Part shown: in pieces, positions 26,002 to 34,905 of the stretch
Numbering within the stretch: the stretch's first letter is position 1
How the letters are laid out: each line of letters opens with the position of its first letter
Assembly (NCBI GenBank): GCA_022071955.1
Contig: JAJVIM010000043.1
Span: 49,531-113,530, forward strand
Direction of reading: 5' to 3'
DNA: 64,000 bases
DNA from: Anaerolineae bacterium
GTDB taxonomy: Bacteria > Chloroflexota > Anaerolineae > 4572-78 > J111
Notes under the pieces: model-generated
Told to the model about the DNA's origin: nothing
Database searches by the model: none
Seen by the model: only the letters and a program-made list of their open reading frames with translations
Position numbers and translations under genes: made by a program

Positions 26002-26873
26002 TCAGCGTTAACCTTCTTTTGGCGTTGTCTAAAATCCTGAATCCAGCGCATCCCGTAATCATCGCGGCCCATCGCCAGATCGGCGGCCAGCACGGCGGTT
26101 TTCACGGCCTCAACCAGCGGGTTGGTGATGGGGCAGGTTAGCCCGGCGTGAATGGCCATCGCAATAAACGTGGCGTTGAGCGCCCGGCGGTCGGGCAGGC
26201 CAAACGATACATTACTCGCGCCCATCGTTATATTAACCCCAAATTCCTTTACCACCAACTCGGCGGTCTTCAGCGTGATCAGGCCGGCCTGGCTGTCTGC
26301 TCCCAAAGTCAACACCAGCGGGTCGATGACCACATCTTCGGCGGGGATGCCCAGTTTGGCCGCCCGTTCAATAATTTTCGCCGCCACCGCCAGCCGCGCT
26401 TCCGGCGTGGGCGGAATGCCGTTATCGTCCATGCACAGGCCGATGACCGCCGCCCCGTATTCTTTTACCAGCGGCAGCACCGCTTGCAGCGATTTCTCTT
26501 CGCCGTTGGTTGAATTGACCAGTGGCTTGCCCTGGTACAATTGCAGCGCCGCTTCCAGCGCTTTGGGGTTGGCGGTATCAATGCTGAGCGGCACATCGGT
26601 AACGGCCATCACGTTGCGCAGCACCTCTTGCAGCAGGGCCGGCTCGTCCGCGCCGGGCACGCCGGCGTTCACATCGAGCATCGGCGCGCCGGCGGCCACC
26701 TGATCGAGCGCGTCCTGCCGCACCTGCTCAAAATTGCCCTCTTTCAGCGCCGCCAGCACGGCTTTGCGCCCGGTGGGGTTAATTCGCTCACCGATGATGA
26801 CGGTGGGGTTAGCGCGGTTGATCTCCACCGTTTTGGTGGCCGAGGTAATGATTGTGGTTAAATTGTTGGCCAT
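25998..26873 (-). CDS. Methyltetrahydrofolate:corrinoid methyltransferase (pterin-binding)
   Basis: 291 residues from ATG 26873, chosen over an upstream in-frame ATG because GGAAGG lies 7 bases before it and the upstream part is repeat DNA. A pterin-binding TIM barrel: VIIGERINPTGRK at the start, PMLDVNAGVPGADEP, PLSIDTANPKALEAAL, PLVNSTNGEE and ITMGASNVSFGLP are the AcsE/MtgA-type motifs. It should move a methyl group between the corrinoid protein and tetrahydrofolate. Ends with a 4-base overlap with DUF1638. Confidence 0.92.
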   Translation of the reverse strand: MANNLTTIITSATKTVEINRANPTVIIGERINPTGRKAVLAALKEGNFEQVRQDALDQVAAGAPMLDVNAGVPGADEPALLQEVLRNVMAVTDVPLSIDTANPKALEAALQLYQGKPLVNSTNGEEKSLQAVLPLVKEYGAAVIGLCMDDNGIPPTPEARLAVAAKIIERAAKLGIPAEDVVIDPLVLTLGADSQAGLITLKTAELVVKEFGVNITMGASNVSFGLPDRRALNATFIAMAIHAGLTCPITNPLVEAVKTAVLAADLAMGRDDYGMRWIQDFRQRQKKVNAE

Positions 26874-26926
26874 TTTACGCCTTCCTTGATGATAAGTTGG
26901 GTTTTGATAACTACTGACCCCCATCC

Positions 26927-27080
26927 CCCTAACCCCCTTCCCCCAACGGGGGAAGGGGGAGAAAAGATTTTTGGTGTGATTTTGGCCGGCGTAGCCGGCC
27001 AAAATCACACCGATTCAGTAATAGCCCCCTCCCCATTTTGGGGAGTACCCCTGCGGGGCACAGGTGGGTTGGGGGAGGGG
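26927..27080. repeat. Composite three-hairpin element B
   Basis: Left C-rich hairpin (CCCCCTTCCCCC/GGGGGAAGGGGG), perfect 18-bp central stem GGTGTGATTTTGGCCGGC (26973-26990 with 26994-27011, loop GTA), then a right C-rich hairpin. It splits the C1 operon between the reductase and the methyltransferase genes. Confidence 0.78.
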
Positions 27081-27113
27081 AAGAAAAAGTGTAGGTTTCA
27101 CCTTGAATGCAGT

Positions 27114-28571
27114 TTAGATTATGGATTGTTTTTTTGACAGGGCCAGCCCGGCCGCCTGAAGCAGTTGGGGCACAATGGCTTCCCAATGGACGGCCATCAC
27201 GTGCATGCCGCTGATGCCCGGCATCTGCTTGAGCTTTTCGATGATTTCCAGCGTGATGGCGATGCCGGTTTCTTCCTGCCCCTGCTTGTCGCCGGCCTCA
27301 TCCATGCGCCGGATGATGTCTGGCGGGATGACCACGCCCGGCACTTCTTCGGCCATAAAATGGGCGGCGCGAGCGCTTTTGAGCGGCACCACTCCCGGCA
27401 AAATGTGCACCTTGTCCAGCAGGTTGCGCCTGTCCAGCGCTTCGAGCCAGCCGGCAAAACGGTCGGTATCAAAAATGGGTTGGGTCTGGATAAACTGCGC
27501 GCCGGCGTTGATCTTCTTTTCGGCGCGGATGGCTTCAAATTTGGGCGGCGCGCCAAACGGCGACGCAGCCGCACCCAAAAACAGTTGCGGCGGATTTTTG
27601 ATCTCCCGGCCATCCAGATACACGCCCTCATCGCGCATACGGCGCAGCAGCCACAGCATCTGCACGGCGTCAAAGTCAAACTGGTCGGGTTTGGGCATGG
27701 GGCCGGGGCCAAAGCGCTGGTGATCGCCGCTGAGGCAAAGAATGTTGTGAATGCCCAGCCCGGCCGCGCCAATGGCATCGGACTCAATGACCACCCGGCT
27801 GCGGTCGCGGGCCTGTAGCTGCATCACCGGCTCCAGCCCCAAATCCAGGCAGATTTTGCTGGCGGCAATGCTGCTCATGCGGGCCGAGGCCGAGGCGTTG
27901 TCGGTGAAGTTGGCCGCGGTAACGCAGCCTTTGAGCCAGCCGGCTTTCTTTTCGATGATGTCGCCGGATGCGCCCAGCGGCGGGGCAATTTCGGCGGTGA
28001 TCACAAAGTCGCCGCGGCGGAGGGCGGCTTCCAGTTGAGAAACGGGTTCGGTGTAGGCCGGAGGGTGGTATGCGGCGTCGCCCTGCCACCAATCGGGCTG
28101 GCGCAGCGCCCGGAAAAACTGCTCCCACTCGTCATCAAATTTGGCGCGGTTGGTCACAAATTCAAGGGGATGGGGTCCCTGGCCGCGCTCGCGCCACAGA
28201 CGGGCGGCGGCCAGCCAGGTTTCGTGGCCGGCCTGGTTGCCGTCGATGGGGGCGTTGATTTCCAGCAGGTTATCGAGCCGGCCCATTTTTTCGGCCCGCT
28301 CGTAAATTTTGTACCAGGTACATGGGCGTGAGGGATCGACTTCGCAGGCGTCGGGGGTAGCGCCGCCGCACAGGCCGTTGCGCAGCCCTTTGGGGCAGGT
28401 CATGGGGCAAACAAAGGCGGTTTCCTGCAAAATGCAGTTGCCGCACATGCGGCAGCCAAACAGCGCGCCTTTCACCGCTTTTTCCACCGACGTGAACAGC
28501 CGCATGGGCAGCGACTCCCGGCGCACCGGGCTGAAGGGTGGTTGATAACGGGGGGGCGAAAAAATGGGCAT
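27114..28571 (-). CDS. metF: Methylenetetrahydrofolate reductase with N-terminal MTHFR_C cysteine domain
   Basis: 485 residues. The N-terminal part (about 23-190) is the cysteine-rich MTHFR_C-type domain: Cys40, 43, 46, 55, 59 and 68 lie in CRMCGNC, VCPMTCPKG and NGLCGG, and probably bind an iron-sulfur cluster or zinc. The C-terminal TIM barrel (about 190-480) is MetF: VITAEIAPPLGASGD, ITDNASASARM-like NFTDNASASARM, NILCLSGDHQ and FIQTQPIFD. It would interconvert methylene- and methyl-tetrahydrofolate, linking the corrinoid module to folate metabolism. GAGAGGAA precedes the ATG. The fused order differs from classical E. coli MetF and suggests a ferredoxin- or complex-dependent electron route. 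Confidence 0.92.
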   Translation of the reverse strand: MPIFSPPRYQPPFSPVRRESLPMRLFTSVEKAVKGALFGCRMCGNCILQETAFVCPMTCPKGLRNGLCGGATPDACEVDPSRPCTWYKIYERAEKMGRLDNLLEINAPIDGNQAGHETWLAAARLWRERGQGPHPLEFVTNRAKFDDEWEQFFRALRQPDWWQGDAAYHPPAYTEPVSQLEAALRRGDFVITAEIAPPLGASGDIIEKKAGWLKGCVTAANFTDNASASARMSSIAASKICLDLGLEPVMQLQARDRSRVVIESDAIGAAGLGIHNILCLSGDHQRFGPGPMPKPDQFDFDAVQMLWLLRRMRDEGVYLDGREIKNPPQLFLGAAASPFGAPPKFEAIRAEKKINAGAQFIQTQPIFDTDRFAGWLEALDRRNLLDKVHILPGVVPLKSARAAHFMAEEVPGVVIPPDIIRRMDEAGDKQGQEETGIAITLEIIEKLKQMPGISGMHVMAVHWEAIVPQLLQAAGLALSKKQSII

Positions 28572-28600
28572 TTGAGTTCCTCTCTGAACTACCTTACGTT

Positions 28601-29236
28601 TTACGCCGCGCCGATCAGGGTTTTGGCAATGCGCGGGGCGCTGCCGGCATCGGCGGCAAAGCCATCCGCGCCAACTTTGGTGGCAAAATCCTGGCTAACC
28701 GGCGCGCCGCCAATGATCACTTTAACCTGGCCGCGCACGCCGGCTTCGGCCAGCGCGTCGATGGTGGTTTTGATGGCTGGCATGGTGGTGGTGAGCAGGG
28801 CCGACATGCCAACGAGATCGGGCTGGTGTTTTTTGACCGCGTCAACAAATTGGGCGGCGGATACGTCGGTGCCCAGATCGATGATTTCAAAGCCGGCTCC
28901 TTCCAGCATCATCCCCACCAGATTTTTGCCAATATCGTGCAGGTCGCCGGCTACGGTGCCAATCACCACTTTGCCCGCCGATTGAATATCGGCGGCGACG
29001 AGCAACGGCTTCAAAATGTTGACCGCGGCCTGCATGGCCCGGGCGGCAATCAACATTTCGGGCACAAACTTTTCGCCAATTTCAAACAGGCGACCCACTT
29101 CGGTCATCGCCGGGATGCAGGCTTTGTGCAAAATATCCTGCGGGAGAATACCTTCGGCCAGGGCGGCGTTGGTGGCTTCGGCGGCGGCGGCAGCTTTGCC
29201 GTTGAGTACGGCATCGTAAATGTTATCCAGACTCAT
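28601..29236 (-). CDS. Corrinoid (B12-binding) methyl-carrier protein
   Basis: 211 residues. Helical B12-binding_2 cap (1-85, with PAMTEVGRLFEIGEKFVPEM), then a Rossmann-like cobalamin domain with GDLHDIGKN; His100 in this DxHxxG motif is the lower cobalt ligand. GIGGAPVS-like IIGGAPVSQDF is the second conserved glycine-rich segment. It is the MtgC/MttC-type shuttle that accepts a methyl group from a substrate methyltransferase and passes it to tetrahydrofolate. First gene of the operon, with AAAGGA before the ATG. No MttB-type substrate methyltransferase is encoded in the window. Confidence 0.95.
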   Translation of the reverse strand: MSLDNIYDAVLNGKAAAAAEATNAALAEGILPQDILHKACIPAMTEVGRLFEIGEKFVPEMLIAARAMQAAVNILKPLLVAADIQSAGKVVIGTVAGDLHDIGKNLVGMMLEGAGFEIIDLGTDVSAAQFVDAVKKHQPDLVGMSALLTTTMPAIKTTIDALAEAGVRGQVKVIIGGAPVSQDFATKVGADGFAADAGSAPRIAKTLIGAA

Positions 29237-29285
29237 TGTTTTATTCCTTTCGCGGACGGAGGATGTTTACTCTCTAGTGTATGAG

Positions 29286-29419
29286 AAAATTGGTACAAAT
29301 AGAATGGCGTTTTTGGGCGACAACTTGCATAAATTGGGCCAATTTTAAACAAATTGTGCCGGCGAGCCGCAGAGCAATAACATGGCGGCTGTGGAAAAAC
29401 TTTGTATAATTGAGCCATT
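29286..29419. promoter_or_regulatory. Divergent regulatory region between C1 operon and AraC regulator
   Basis: AAATTGGGCCAATTT (29331-29345) is a 15-bp palindrome; AAATTGGTACAAAT at 29287 resembles it. TATAAT at 29405-29410 is a good -10 for the AraC gene and lies only 9 bases before its ATG, so that message would be leaderless or nearly so. Confidence 0.5.
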
Positions 29420-30259
29420 ATGGCGGTTATTTCTCACATCACTTTTAACGACGGCGCCGGCAGCGCGCTGGGGCAGGTTGTGGTGGCCGGCATTGTCCGC
29501 GACAGCCCCGGCCTGGCGCCCCAAAAACCCAGCCGGCTGCTCGATTACTACGGCCTGGTGTATGTAACCACCGGCGGCGGCCACTTTGAGGATGCATTCG
29601 GCTTTTCTCACCGGATTGTGCCTGGCGATCTGCTCTTTCTTTTTCCGCAGGTGGGCCACACCTACGGTCCCGGCCCCAACGATTTCTGGAACGAGATTTT
29701 CATCATCTTTGAAGGGCCGTTATTTGATCTGTGGCGTAACAAAGAGCTGCTCAGCCCGCAGCGGCCGGTGCTGCATTTGGAGCCGGTTGATTATTGGTTT
29801 AACCGCTTTAAAGAGACGGTCTGGTCGGTGCCGCAAACCGGCGCGGAATATGCTTTGGTCAGGTTGTGCCGGCTCCAGCAATTGCTGGCCGATATTTTTG
29901 TGTACGAGCAGCAGCAGGGTTTTGAGCAGGTTGATCACGAATGGCTGGCCCAGGCCAAGGCGCTGTTAAAAGCCAACCTGCACACCAAACCCGATTTTGA
30001 CCAGATAGCGGCCGCGCTGGGGATGTCTTACGATGGTTTTAGAAAGCGCTTTTCAAAGGATGCGGGCGTGTCGCCGGCGCGATATCACACCCTGCGGCGA
30101 ATGGACAAAGCCTGCGAACTGCTGCTGATTGAAGACCAGACTTTAAAAGAAATAGCCCTGCAATTGGGTTTTGCCGACGAATACCATCTCTCCAAGCGAT
30201 TCAAACAGATTATTGGCGTGTCCCCCACCGGCTTCAGAAGCCTCTTCCTGTCCGATTGA
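29420..30259 (+). CDS. AraC family transcriptional regulator
   Basis: 279 residues. An N-terminal cupin-like AraC_binding domain (1-150, with GLVYVTTGGGHFEDAFG and DLLFLFPQVGHTYGPG) and a C-terminal pair of helix-turn-helices (about 180-275; LNAKPDFDQIAAALGMSYDGFRKRF region and LKEIALQLGFADEYHLSKRFKQ without the final motif changes). It is divergent from the corrinoid operon and is the natural candidate for its regulator; ligand unknown. No ribosome site is seen before the ATG, and the -10 box is 9 bases away, suggesting a leaderless transcript. Confidence 0.9.
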   Translation: MAVISHITFNDGAGSALGQVVVAGIVRDSPGLAPQKPSRLLDYYGLVYVTTGGGHFEDAFGFSHRIVPGDLLFLFPQVGHTYGPGPNDFWNEIFIIFEGPLFDLWRNKELLSPQRPVLHLEPVDYWFNRFKETVWSVPQTGAEYALVRLCRLQQLLADIFVYEQQQGFEQVDHEWLAQAKALLKANLHTKPDFDQIAAALGMSYDGFRKRFSKDAGVSPARYHTLRRMDKACELLLIEDQTLKEIALQLGFADEYHLSKRFKQIIGVSPTGFRSLFLSD

Positions 30260-30283
30260 CCCTCAGTTTAGCCTGAATAAAGA

Positions 30284-30330
30284 TACGGGGGCAGGTTGGG
30301 GCGGTAAAACCGCCCCAACCTGCCCCCGTA
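30284..30330 (+). terminator. Long perfect hairpin after the AraC gene
   Basis: TACGGGGGCAGGTTGGGGCG and its complement form an uninterrupted stem of at least 20 bp with a 3-5 base loop, followed by TATTATTT. It resembles the central stems of the composite elements but lacks their C-rich arms. Confidence 0.65.
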
Positions 30331-30363
30331 TTATTTCCCCCCCATTTTGGGCTTATCCTTACC

Positions 30364-30567
30364 TATAAGTTTGTCAACTCTTTTTTGCCCCTCATCCCCC
30401 CTACCCCCCTTCTCCCCGCCGGGGAGAAGGGGGCATTTGACTTTTGTGGTCAGTTTGGGTCGGCAAAGCCGACCCAAACTGACCACGTGATGTTTTCCCC
30501 TCCCCTATTTTGGGGGAGGGGGTGGGGGGTGGGGGATATCTGCCAGCAATTTGACAGACTTATGGGT
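30364..30567. mobile_element. Composite three-hairpin element C with terminal inverted repeats
   Basis: Ends ATAAGTTTGTCAA (30365-30377) and TTGACAGACTTAT (30551-30563) are inverted with one mismatch, and similarity extends outward a few bases. Inside: C-rich hairpin, a perfect 19-bp central stem (30446-30464 with 30468-30486, loop AAA), and a second C-rich hairpin. Occupies most of the 30260-30674 gap; no gene. Confidence 0.78.
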
Positions 30568-30674
30568 AAAGCATAGCCCTATTTTGGGGGTAGGGTTGGG
30601 GGCACCCGCTGTGATCCCCTCCAATCGGACGGATACAAGGAGTATCCAGTATGAGTTGTCCTTCACAAACCCTA

Positions 30675-30739
30675 TTGACATTGCTGGTGAAACATGGTAC
30701 AATATTTGTGAAATTGAACATATAATGTGCAATTGCACA
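30675..30739 (+). promoter_or_regulatory. Promoter and palindromic operator of the SorC-type regulator gene
   Basis: TTGACA (30675-30680), 17 bases, TACAAT (30698-30703). A second TATAAT is at 30721-30726. The perfect palindrome TGTGCAATTGCACA (30726-30739) lies just downstream and matches 13 of 14 bases at 35064-35077 before the second tandem binding-protein gene. Confidence 0.75.
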
Positions 30740-30758
30740 GACACAAGATCGATTTGCA

Positions 30759-31715
30759 ATGGATAGCAAACACCATTTTCTGCTGGCGCAAGTGGCGCTG
30801 ATGTATTACGAGCAAGAACTGACCCAAAGCGAAATTGGCCGGGCGTTGGGTCTGTCGCGGGTAAAAATATACCGCCTGCTCAAAGAAGCCAAAGAAAACC
30901 GCGTGGTCCAGATAAAAATTACCTGGCCCATCGAGCGCCACACCTTGCTGGAAAAATCGCTGAAAGACTGTTTTCAGTTGCAAGAGGCGTTTGTTTTAAA
31001 AACTGCCCCCACCGATAACCCCCTGCTCCTGTCGTGGCTTGGCCAGCTTGGCGCACATTTCATCGAACACATCCTCAAAGACGGCATGACCCTGGCCATT
31101 TGCATGGGGCGCTCCACCTACGAAACCATTCAGGCCATCGGCGACGATTTGCAGGCGCATGTGCGCGTAGCGCAGGCTACCGGCAGCATCCCCTTTACCA
31201 CGCTCGAACTGGACAGCGCCGCGCTGGCCCGGCGGCTGGCCGAAAAGCTGGGCGGCGAGGTCAATTATCTGTCGTCGCCGCTCATGGCCGACAGCGTAGA
31301 AGCCGCCGAAATTCTGCGCAAACAAAAGGACATCCAATTTACCCTGCAAGCCGCCAGTGACGCGGATGTGGCGCTGGTTGGGATTGGTAATCTGGACCCA
31401 CAGATTTCCAGCTTTGCCAAAACCGGTTTTATGTCGCCGGAGGTGCTGGCCGGCCTGACGGCGCAGGGTGCGGTGGGTGATATGGCCGGCCGGATTATCA
31501 CCGCCGCCGGCCAGGAGCATCCCACCGAATACAACCAGCGCATCATCGGCGTTTCTTTGGATGATCTGCGCAAAATCCCGATGGTCATCGCCGTGGCTGC
31601 CGGCCCGGAAAAAGCCCGGTCAATTTTGGGCGCGCTGCGGACCCGGGCCATCAATGTGCTGTGTACCGATGACGCTGCCGCCCAAAAAATACTTGAACTG
31701 AATCGAGGCCTGTGA
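30759..31715 (+). CDS. SorC/DeoR-type sugar-binding transcriptional regulator
   Basis: 318 residues. An N-terminal helix-turn-helix (about 20-50, LTQSEIGRALGLSRVKIYRLL) is followed by the Sugar-bind effector domain (about 60-315; MTLAICMGRSTYETIQAI, DVALVGIGNL, GDMAGRI). Such proteins sense a phosphorylated sugar or polyol and control its catabolic operon. It heads the island 30759-45940 and has a perfect palindrome in its own promoter, repeated before the binding-protein gene, so autoregulation and control of uptake are likely. No ribosome site is visible before the ATG at 30759. Its stop overlaps the dehydrogenase ATG by one base. Confidence 0.92.
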   Translation: MDSKHHFLLAQVALMYYEQELTQSEIGRALGLSRVKIYRLLKEAKENRVVQIKITWPIERHTLLEKSLKDCFQLQEAFVLKTAPTDNPLLLSWLGQLGAHFIEHILKDGMTLAICMGRSTYETIQAIGDDLQAHVRVAQATGSIPFTTLELDSAALARRLAEKLGGEVNYLSSPLMADSVEAAEILRKQKDIQFTLQAASDADVALVGIGNLDPQISSFAKTGFMSPEVLAGLTAQGAVGDMAGRIITAAGQEHPTEYNQRIIGVSLDDLRKIPMVIAVAAGPEKARSILGALRTRAINVLCTDDAAAQKILELNRGL

Positions 31716-32764
31716 TGAACACGATGCACGTGCCCGTATTTAAGGGAGCGGGCCAATTAGCTTACGAAGACCGCCCCATTCCCCAAATAGACCACCCCAC
31801 CGATGCTGTTATCAAAATTGAGGCATGCGGCATTTGCGGCACAGATTTGAACATTTTGGCGGTGCCGCCGGCCCACAAAGCCACACCCAATATTATTATT
31901 GGCCACGAAGGGGTAGGAGTTGTGTCTGATCTTGGCGACGGGGTAACCGGCCTGGCTGTTGGTGACCGGGTGGTGATTGCGCCGCGGCTAACCTGCGGCC
32001 AATGCTACTACTGCCGCCGCGGGCTGGATAACCAGTGTACCAACTACCAAACCATCGGCACCACCATCGATGGCGCGTTTGCGCCCTATTTGCGCGCCCC
32101 GCAGAGCGCCCTGTACAAAATTGACCCCGACGTGCCCCGCGACGATGCCGCCTTTTTTGAGCCGCTCTCGTGCGTGGTCGGCGCGGTCTCGCGCGTGCCC
32201 ATGCAGGCCGGCGACACCGTGGTGGTGATTGGGGCTGGGCCGATGGGGCTGCTCTTTGCCGAAACTTATCAAACGATGGGCGCGGGCCGGGTGATATTGG
32301 TTGACGTGGCCCAAAACCGGCTGGATTTTGCCCGCGAGCTGGGATTTGCCCAGTCAATCAACCCCGCCAAAGCCGACCTGTCCCAAACCGTGCTCGATAT
32401 CACCGGCGTGGGCGCGGACATTGTCGTCGATGCCGTGGGCAACCAGTTTGCTGCCGCGCTCAAACTGGCCCGGCGCGGCGGCCACCTGCTGCTGTTTGGC
32501 CTGCGCCCGCACGACCAGCAAACCCTCAACCAGTACCAGATTACCCGCTACGATCTGACGATTCACGGCGCGTTTGTGGGGCTAAAACCATTCCAGCAGA
32601 CCATCCAACTGCTGGAAAGCCGCCGCGTCCGGCCATCGCGCCTGATTACCCACCGGGTGCCTCTGGCGGAACTGCCGCAGGGCGTTGCGCTGATGCGTTC
32701 CGGGCAGGGAATGAAGGTGATGGTTGAAACCGGGGCGCAGGAAGCAGTTGGGTGGGTTGGGTGA
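31715..32764 (+). CDS. Zinc-dependent medium-chain dehydrogenase (sorbitol/threonine dehydrogenase-like)
   Basis: 349 residues from ATG 31715 (GTG 31712 is an alternative). Catalytic zinc motif region KIEACGICGTDLN, GHEGVGVV; structural zinc cysteines in RLTCGQCYYCRRGLDNQC; Rossmann motif VVIGAGPMGLLFAE. It would oxidise a polyol or sugar alcohol with NAD(P). Translationally coupled to the SorC regulator. Together with the epimerase and Gfo/Idh enzyme next to it, it suggests oxidation of an imported polyol or cyclitol. Substrate cannot be read from sequence. Confidence 0.93.
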   Translation: MNTMHVPVFKGAGQLAYEDRPIPQIDHPTDAVIKIEACGICGTDLNILAVPPAHKATPNIIIGHEGVGVVSDLGDGVTGLAVGDRVVIAPRLTCGQCYYCRRGLDNQCTNYQTIGTTIDGAFAPYLRAPQSALYKIDPDVPRDDAAFFEPLSCVVGAVSRVPMQAGDTVVVIGAGPMGLLFAETYQTMGAGRVILVDVAQNRLDFARELGFAQSINPAKADLSQTVLDITGVGADIVVDAVGNQFAAALKLARRGGHLLLFGLRPHDQQTLNQYQITRYDLTIHGAFVGLKPFQQTIQLLESRRVRPSRLITHRVPLAELPQGVALMRSGQGMKVMVETGAQEAVGWVG

Positions 32765-32890
32765 GTTTTAAGTTTTGAGTTTTAAGTTCGTGTTGCGTGT
32801 TCCGTCATTCGTCATTCGTCATTTGTCACTTGTCGTTCGTAAATCGTAAATCCAAAATCGTCATTCATCATTCATCATTCATCATTGTTT
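32765..32890. repeat. Modular ATTCGTCATTCG-type repeat, copy 3
   Basis: Ordered modules: GTTTTGAGTTTTAAG, TTCGTGTTGCGTGTT, CGTCATTCGTCATTCGTC, CGTAAATCGTAAATCC, then TCATCATTCATCATT. The same modules in the same order recur at 49665-49785 and reversed at 52470-52600. It lies inside the island between two same-direction genes. Confidence 0.7.
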
Positions 32891-32911
32891 TTCAAGGGGG
32901 ATTCAAACCAA

Positions 32912-33709
32912 ATGAGCAAAGATTCTATTGGAAAAGTAAGCCAGCAGTGCAAAATTGCGGCCGGCCTGTTTTGGGCCGATTACGCCGTGCTCGGTGCGCA
33001 GGTGCAGGAACTGGAAGCCGCCGGCGTTGACTGGCTGCACATTGAAGTTCGCGACGGCAAATATATGGATTTTGGCATGCCCCGCGGCGGCTTCGATATT
33101 ATTGAAGGCGTGCGCAAAAGCACCAACCTGGAAATCGAAGCCCAGTTGCAGATGGTCCGCCCCAGCTTTGATGTGTTCAAACAGTTGGCCGATTTGGGTG
33201 TGGATATGATCACCCTGCCGCTGGAAACAATGGGCGAACTCACCAGCCAGGCTATCACCTACATTAAAGATGCGCTCAATTTAAAGGTCGGCGTGTGGGC
33301 CTGGCAGGGCACGCCAATTGTGGCGTTTGAGCAGTACGTGCTGCCCTACATCGACATCATCGAATATGAAAGCCGCGCCCATTTTTGGGTGAAAGAAAGC
33401 GGCCAAAGCCCGCACACCATGGACCCGATTATGATTGACAACATCCGCCGCATGCACGAGATGATTGTGGCCGCCGGGCTGGAAGGCCAACTGGAATTGA
33501 TGGAAGATGGCGGCTTGAATGCCGGCAACGTGGCCGATTTTATCAAAGCCGGCATGACCGTCGGCGAGTTTTCATCGCCGCTGCTCAAAGGGGCGGGCGG
33601 CAAATTTCAGCCGGGCACCGGCCAGATTGAAGCCGCCGTGAAAAAACTACGGGCGGTAATGGCCGAAGCCAGCGATCTGTACCGGACCGAAAACGGGCTG
33701 AAGGAATAA
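32912..33709 (+). CDS. Ribulose-phosphate 3-epimerase family protein
   Basis: 265 residues, ATG 32912 behind AAGGGGG. A TIM barrel of the RPE family: LHIEVRDGKYMDFGMP replaces the usual HxDVMDGxFVPN, so the first metal-binding aspartate is glutamate and the Met is Arg; LMEDGGLNAGNVADFIKAG is the C-terminal phosphate-binding strand. The changes suggest a relative acting on another ketose phosphate (for example an allulose-6-phosphate-type epimerase) rather than the housekeeping enzyme. Stop overlaps the next ATG by one base. Confidence 0.8.
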   Translation: MSKDSIGKVSQQCKIAAGLFWADYAVLGAQVQELEAAGVDWLHIEVRDGKYMDFGMPRGGFDIIEGVRKSTNLEIEAQLQMVRPSFDVFKQLADLGVDMITLPLETMGELTSQAITYIKDALNLKVGVWAWQGTPIVAFEQYVLPYIDIIEYESRAHFWVKESGQSPHTMDPIMIDNIRRMHEMIVAAGLEGQLELMEDGGLNAGNVADFIKAGMTVGEFSSPLLKGAGGKFQPGTGQIEAAVKKLRAVMAEASDLYRTENGLKE

Positions 33710-34872
33710 TGAAATCACTCAACATCGGCCTGATTGGCTACGGCGGCATTGGCCGCGTTCACGCGATGGCCTACCGCAATATCCCCTTCCACTACGGCCT
33801 GCCAGCCGGCGCGGTCAATCTGGTTGGTGTGGCCACCAGCCGGGCCGAAACGGCTCGCCGGGCCGCGCAGGAGATTGGCTGCGACGACTGGACCGCCGAT
33901 TATCACGAACTGCTGGCCCGCAAAGACATCGATGTTGTTGATATTTGCGTACCCAACCACAAACACGAAGAAATTATTGTGGCGGCGGCGCTGGCCGGCA
34001 AGCACATTTACTGTGAAAAACCGCTGGCGATGTCTGTGGCCGAAGGGCGGCGCATTGTAGCCGCGGTTGAAAAAACAGGCGTCAAAACCCAACTCACCTT
34101 CAATTTTCGGTTTTTCCCGGCCATCACCCGGGCCAAACAACTCATCGACGCCGGTTTTGTGGGGCGAGTCTTTTCGTTCCGGGGCCGCTATTTCCGCTCC
34201 AGTTACATCGACCCCGACAAACCGCTCTCGTGGCGGCTGAGCAAAGAGATTTCCGGCGGCGGCGCGCTGTTTGATCTCGGCTCGCACATTTTGGATACGT
34301 TGTATTATCTGCTTGGCGAGTTTGGCAGCGTGCAGGCGTCGCTGGAAACGCTTATCAAAGAGCGACCGGTGGCGGCCGGCGCGGCGGAAAAAGGGCCGGT
34401 CGATGTGGATGATCTGGCGCTGCTGCAACTGCGCATGGCCAGCGGCACGCTGGGGCAGGTGGAAATTTCCCGGCTGGGCACCGGCGTGGCCAACGATATG
34501 CAGTTTGAAATTTACGGCGAAAAAGGGGCCATCCGCTTTCGTTCGCAGGACCCAAGCTGGCTGGAAGTGTACGATACCCGCGACCCCGACCAACCGCTCG
34601 GGGGCATGCGCGGTTTTCGCAAACTGGAAACGGTGCAGCGGCACGCCGGGGCTAAATCGCCGGATTGGTCGATGCCGCCCGGTTTTGTGCGTAGTCACGC
34701 CGAATGCCAGTACCAGTTTTTAAAAGCCGTGGCCGAAGATACGGCGCCATCGCCCACCCTGGCCGAAGGCTTAAAAGTGCAAGAAATCATGGAAGCCGCT
34801 GAAATCTCAGCAAAAATGGGGCGCTGGGTGGCGGTCACCGACCTGTCAACCCCGGAGGAGGCGATTGAATGA
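33709..34872 (+). CDS. Gfo/Idh/MocA family oxidoreductase
   Basis: 387 residues. N-terminal Rossmann domain IGLIGYGGIGRVHAMAY, cofactor-binding YCEKPLAMSVAEGRR with the conserved EKP, and a C-terminal alpha/beta domain with GGGALFDLGSHILDTLYYLLG (catalytic His region). These enzymes oxidise sugars, inositols or their derivatives with NAD(P). It is coupled to the epimerase gene by a one-base overlap. The regulator, two dehydrogenases and epimerase form one tight transcription unit before the transport genes. Confidence 0.92.
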   Translation: MKSLNIGLIGYGGIGRVHAMAYRNIPFHYGLPAGAVNLVGVATSRAETARRAAQEIGCDDWTADYHELLARKDIDVVDICVPNHKHEEIIVAAALAGKHIYCEKPLAMSVAEGRRIVAAVEKTGVKTQLTFNFRFFPAITRAKQLIDAGFVGRVFSFRGRYFRSSYIDPDKPLSWRLSKEISGGGALFDLGSHILDTLYYLLGEFGSVQASLETLIKERPVAAGAAEKGPVDVDDLALLQLRMASGTLGQVEISRLGTGVANDMQFEIYGEKGAIRFRSQDPSWLEVYDTRDPDQPLGGMRGFRKLETVQRHAGAKSPDWSMPPGFVRSHAECQYQFLKAVAEDTAPSPTLAEGLKVQEIMEAAEISAKMGRWVAVTDLSTPEEAIE

Positions 34873-34905
34873 ATTAATGCCGGAGCGCAAACAACAAAAA
34901 AAAGA

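Noticed and set aside
30284..30330. Counting the hairpin after the AraC gene as another composite element
   Set aside because: It lacks both C-rich arms and directly follows a gene, so a terminator is the simpler reading.
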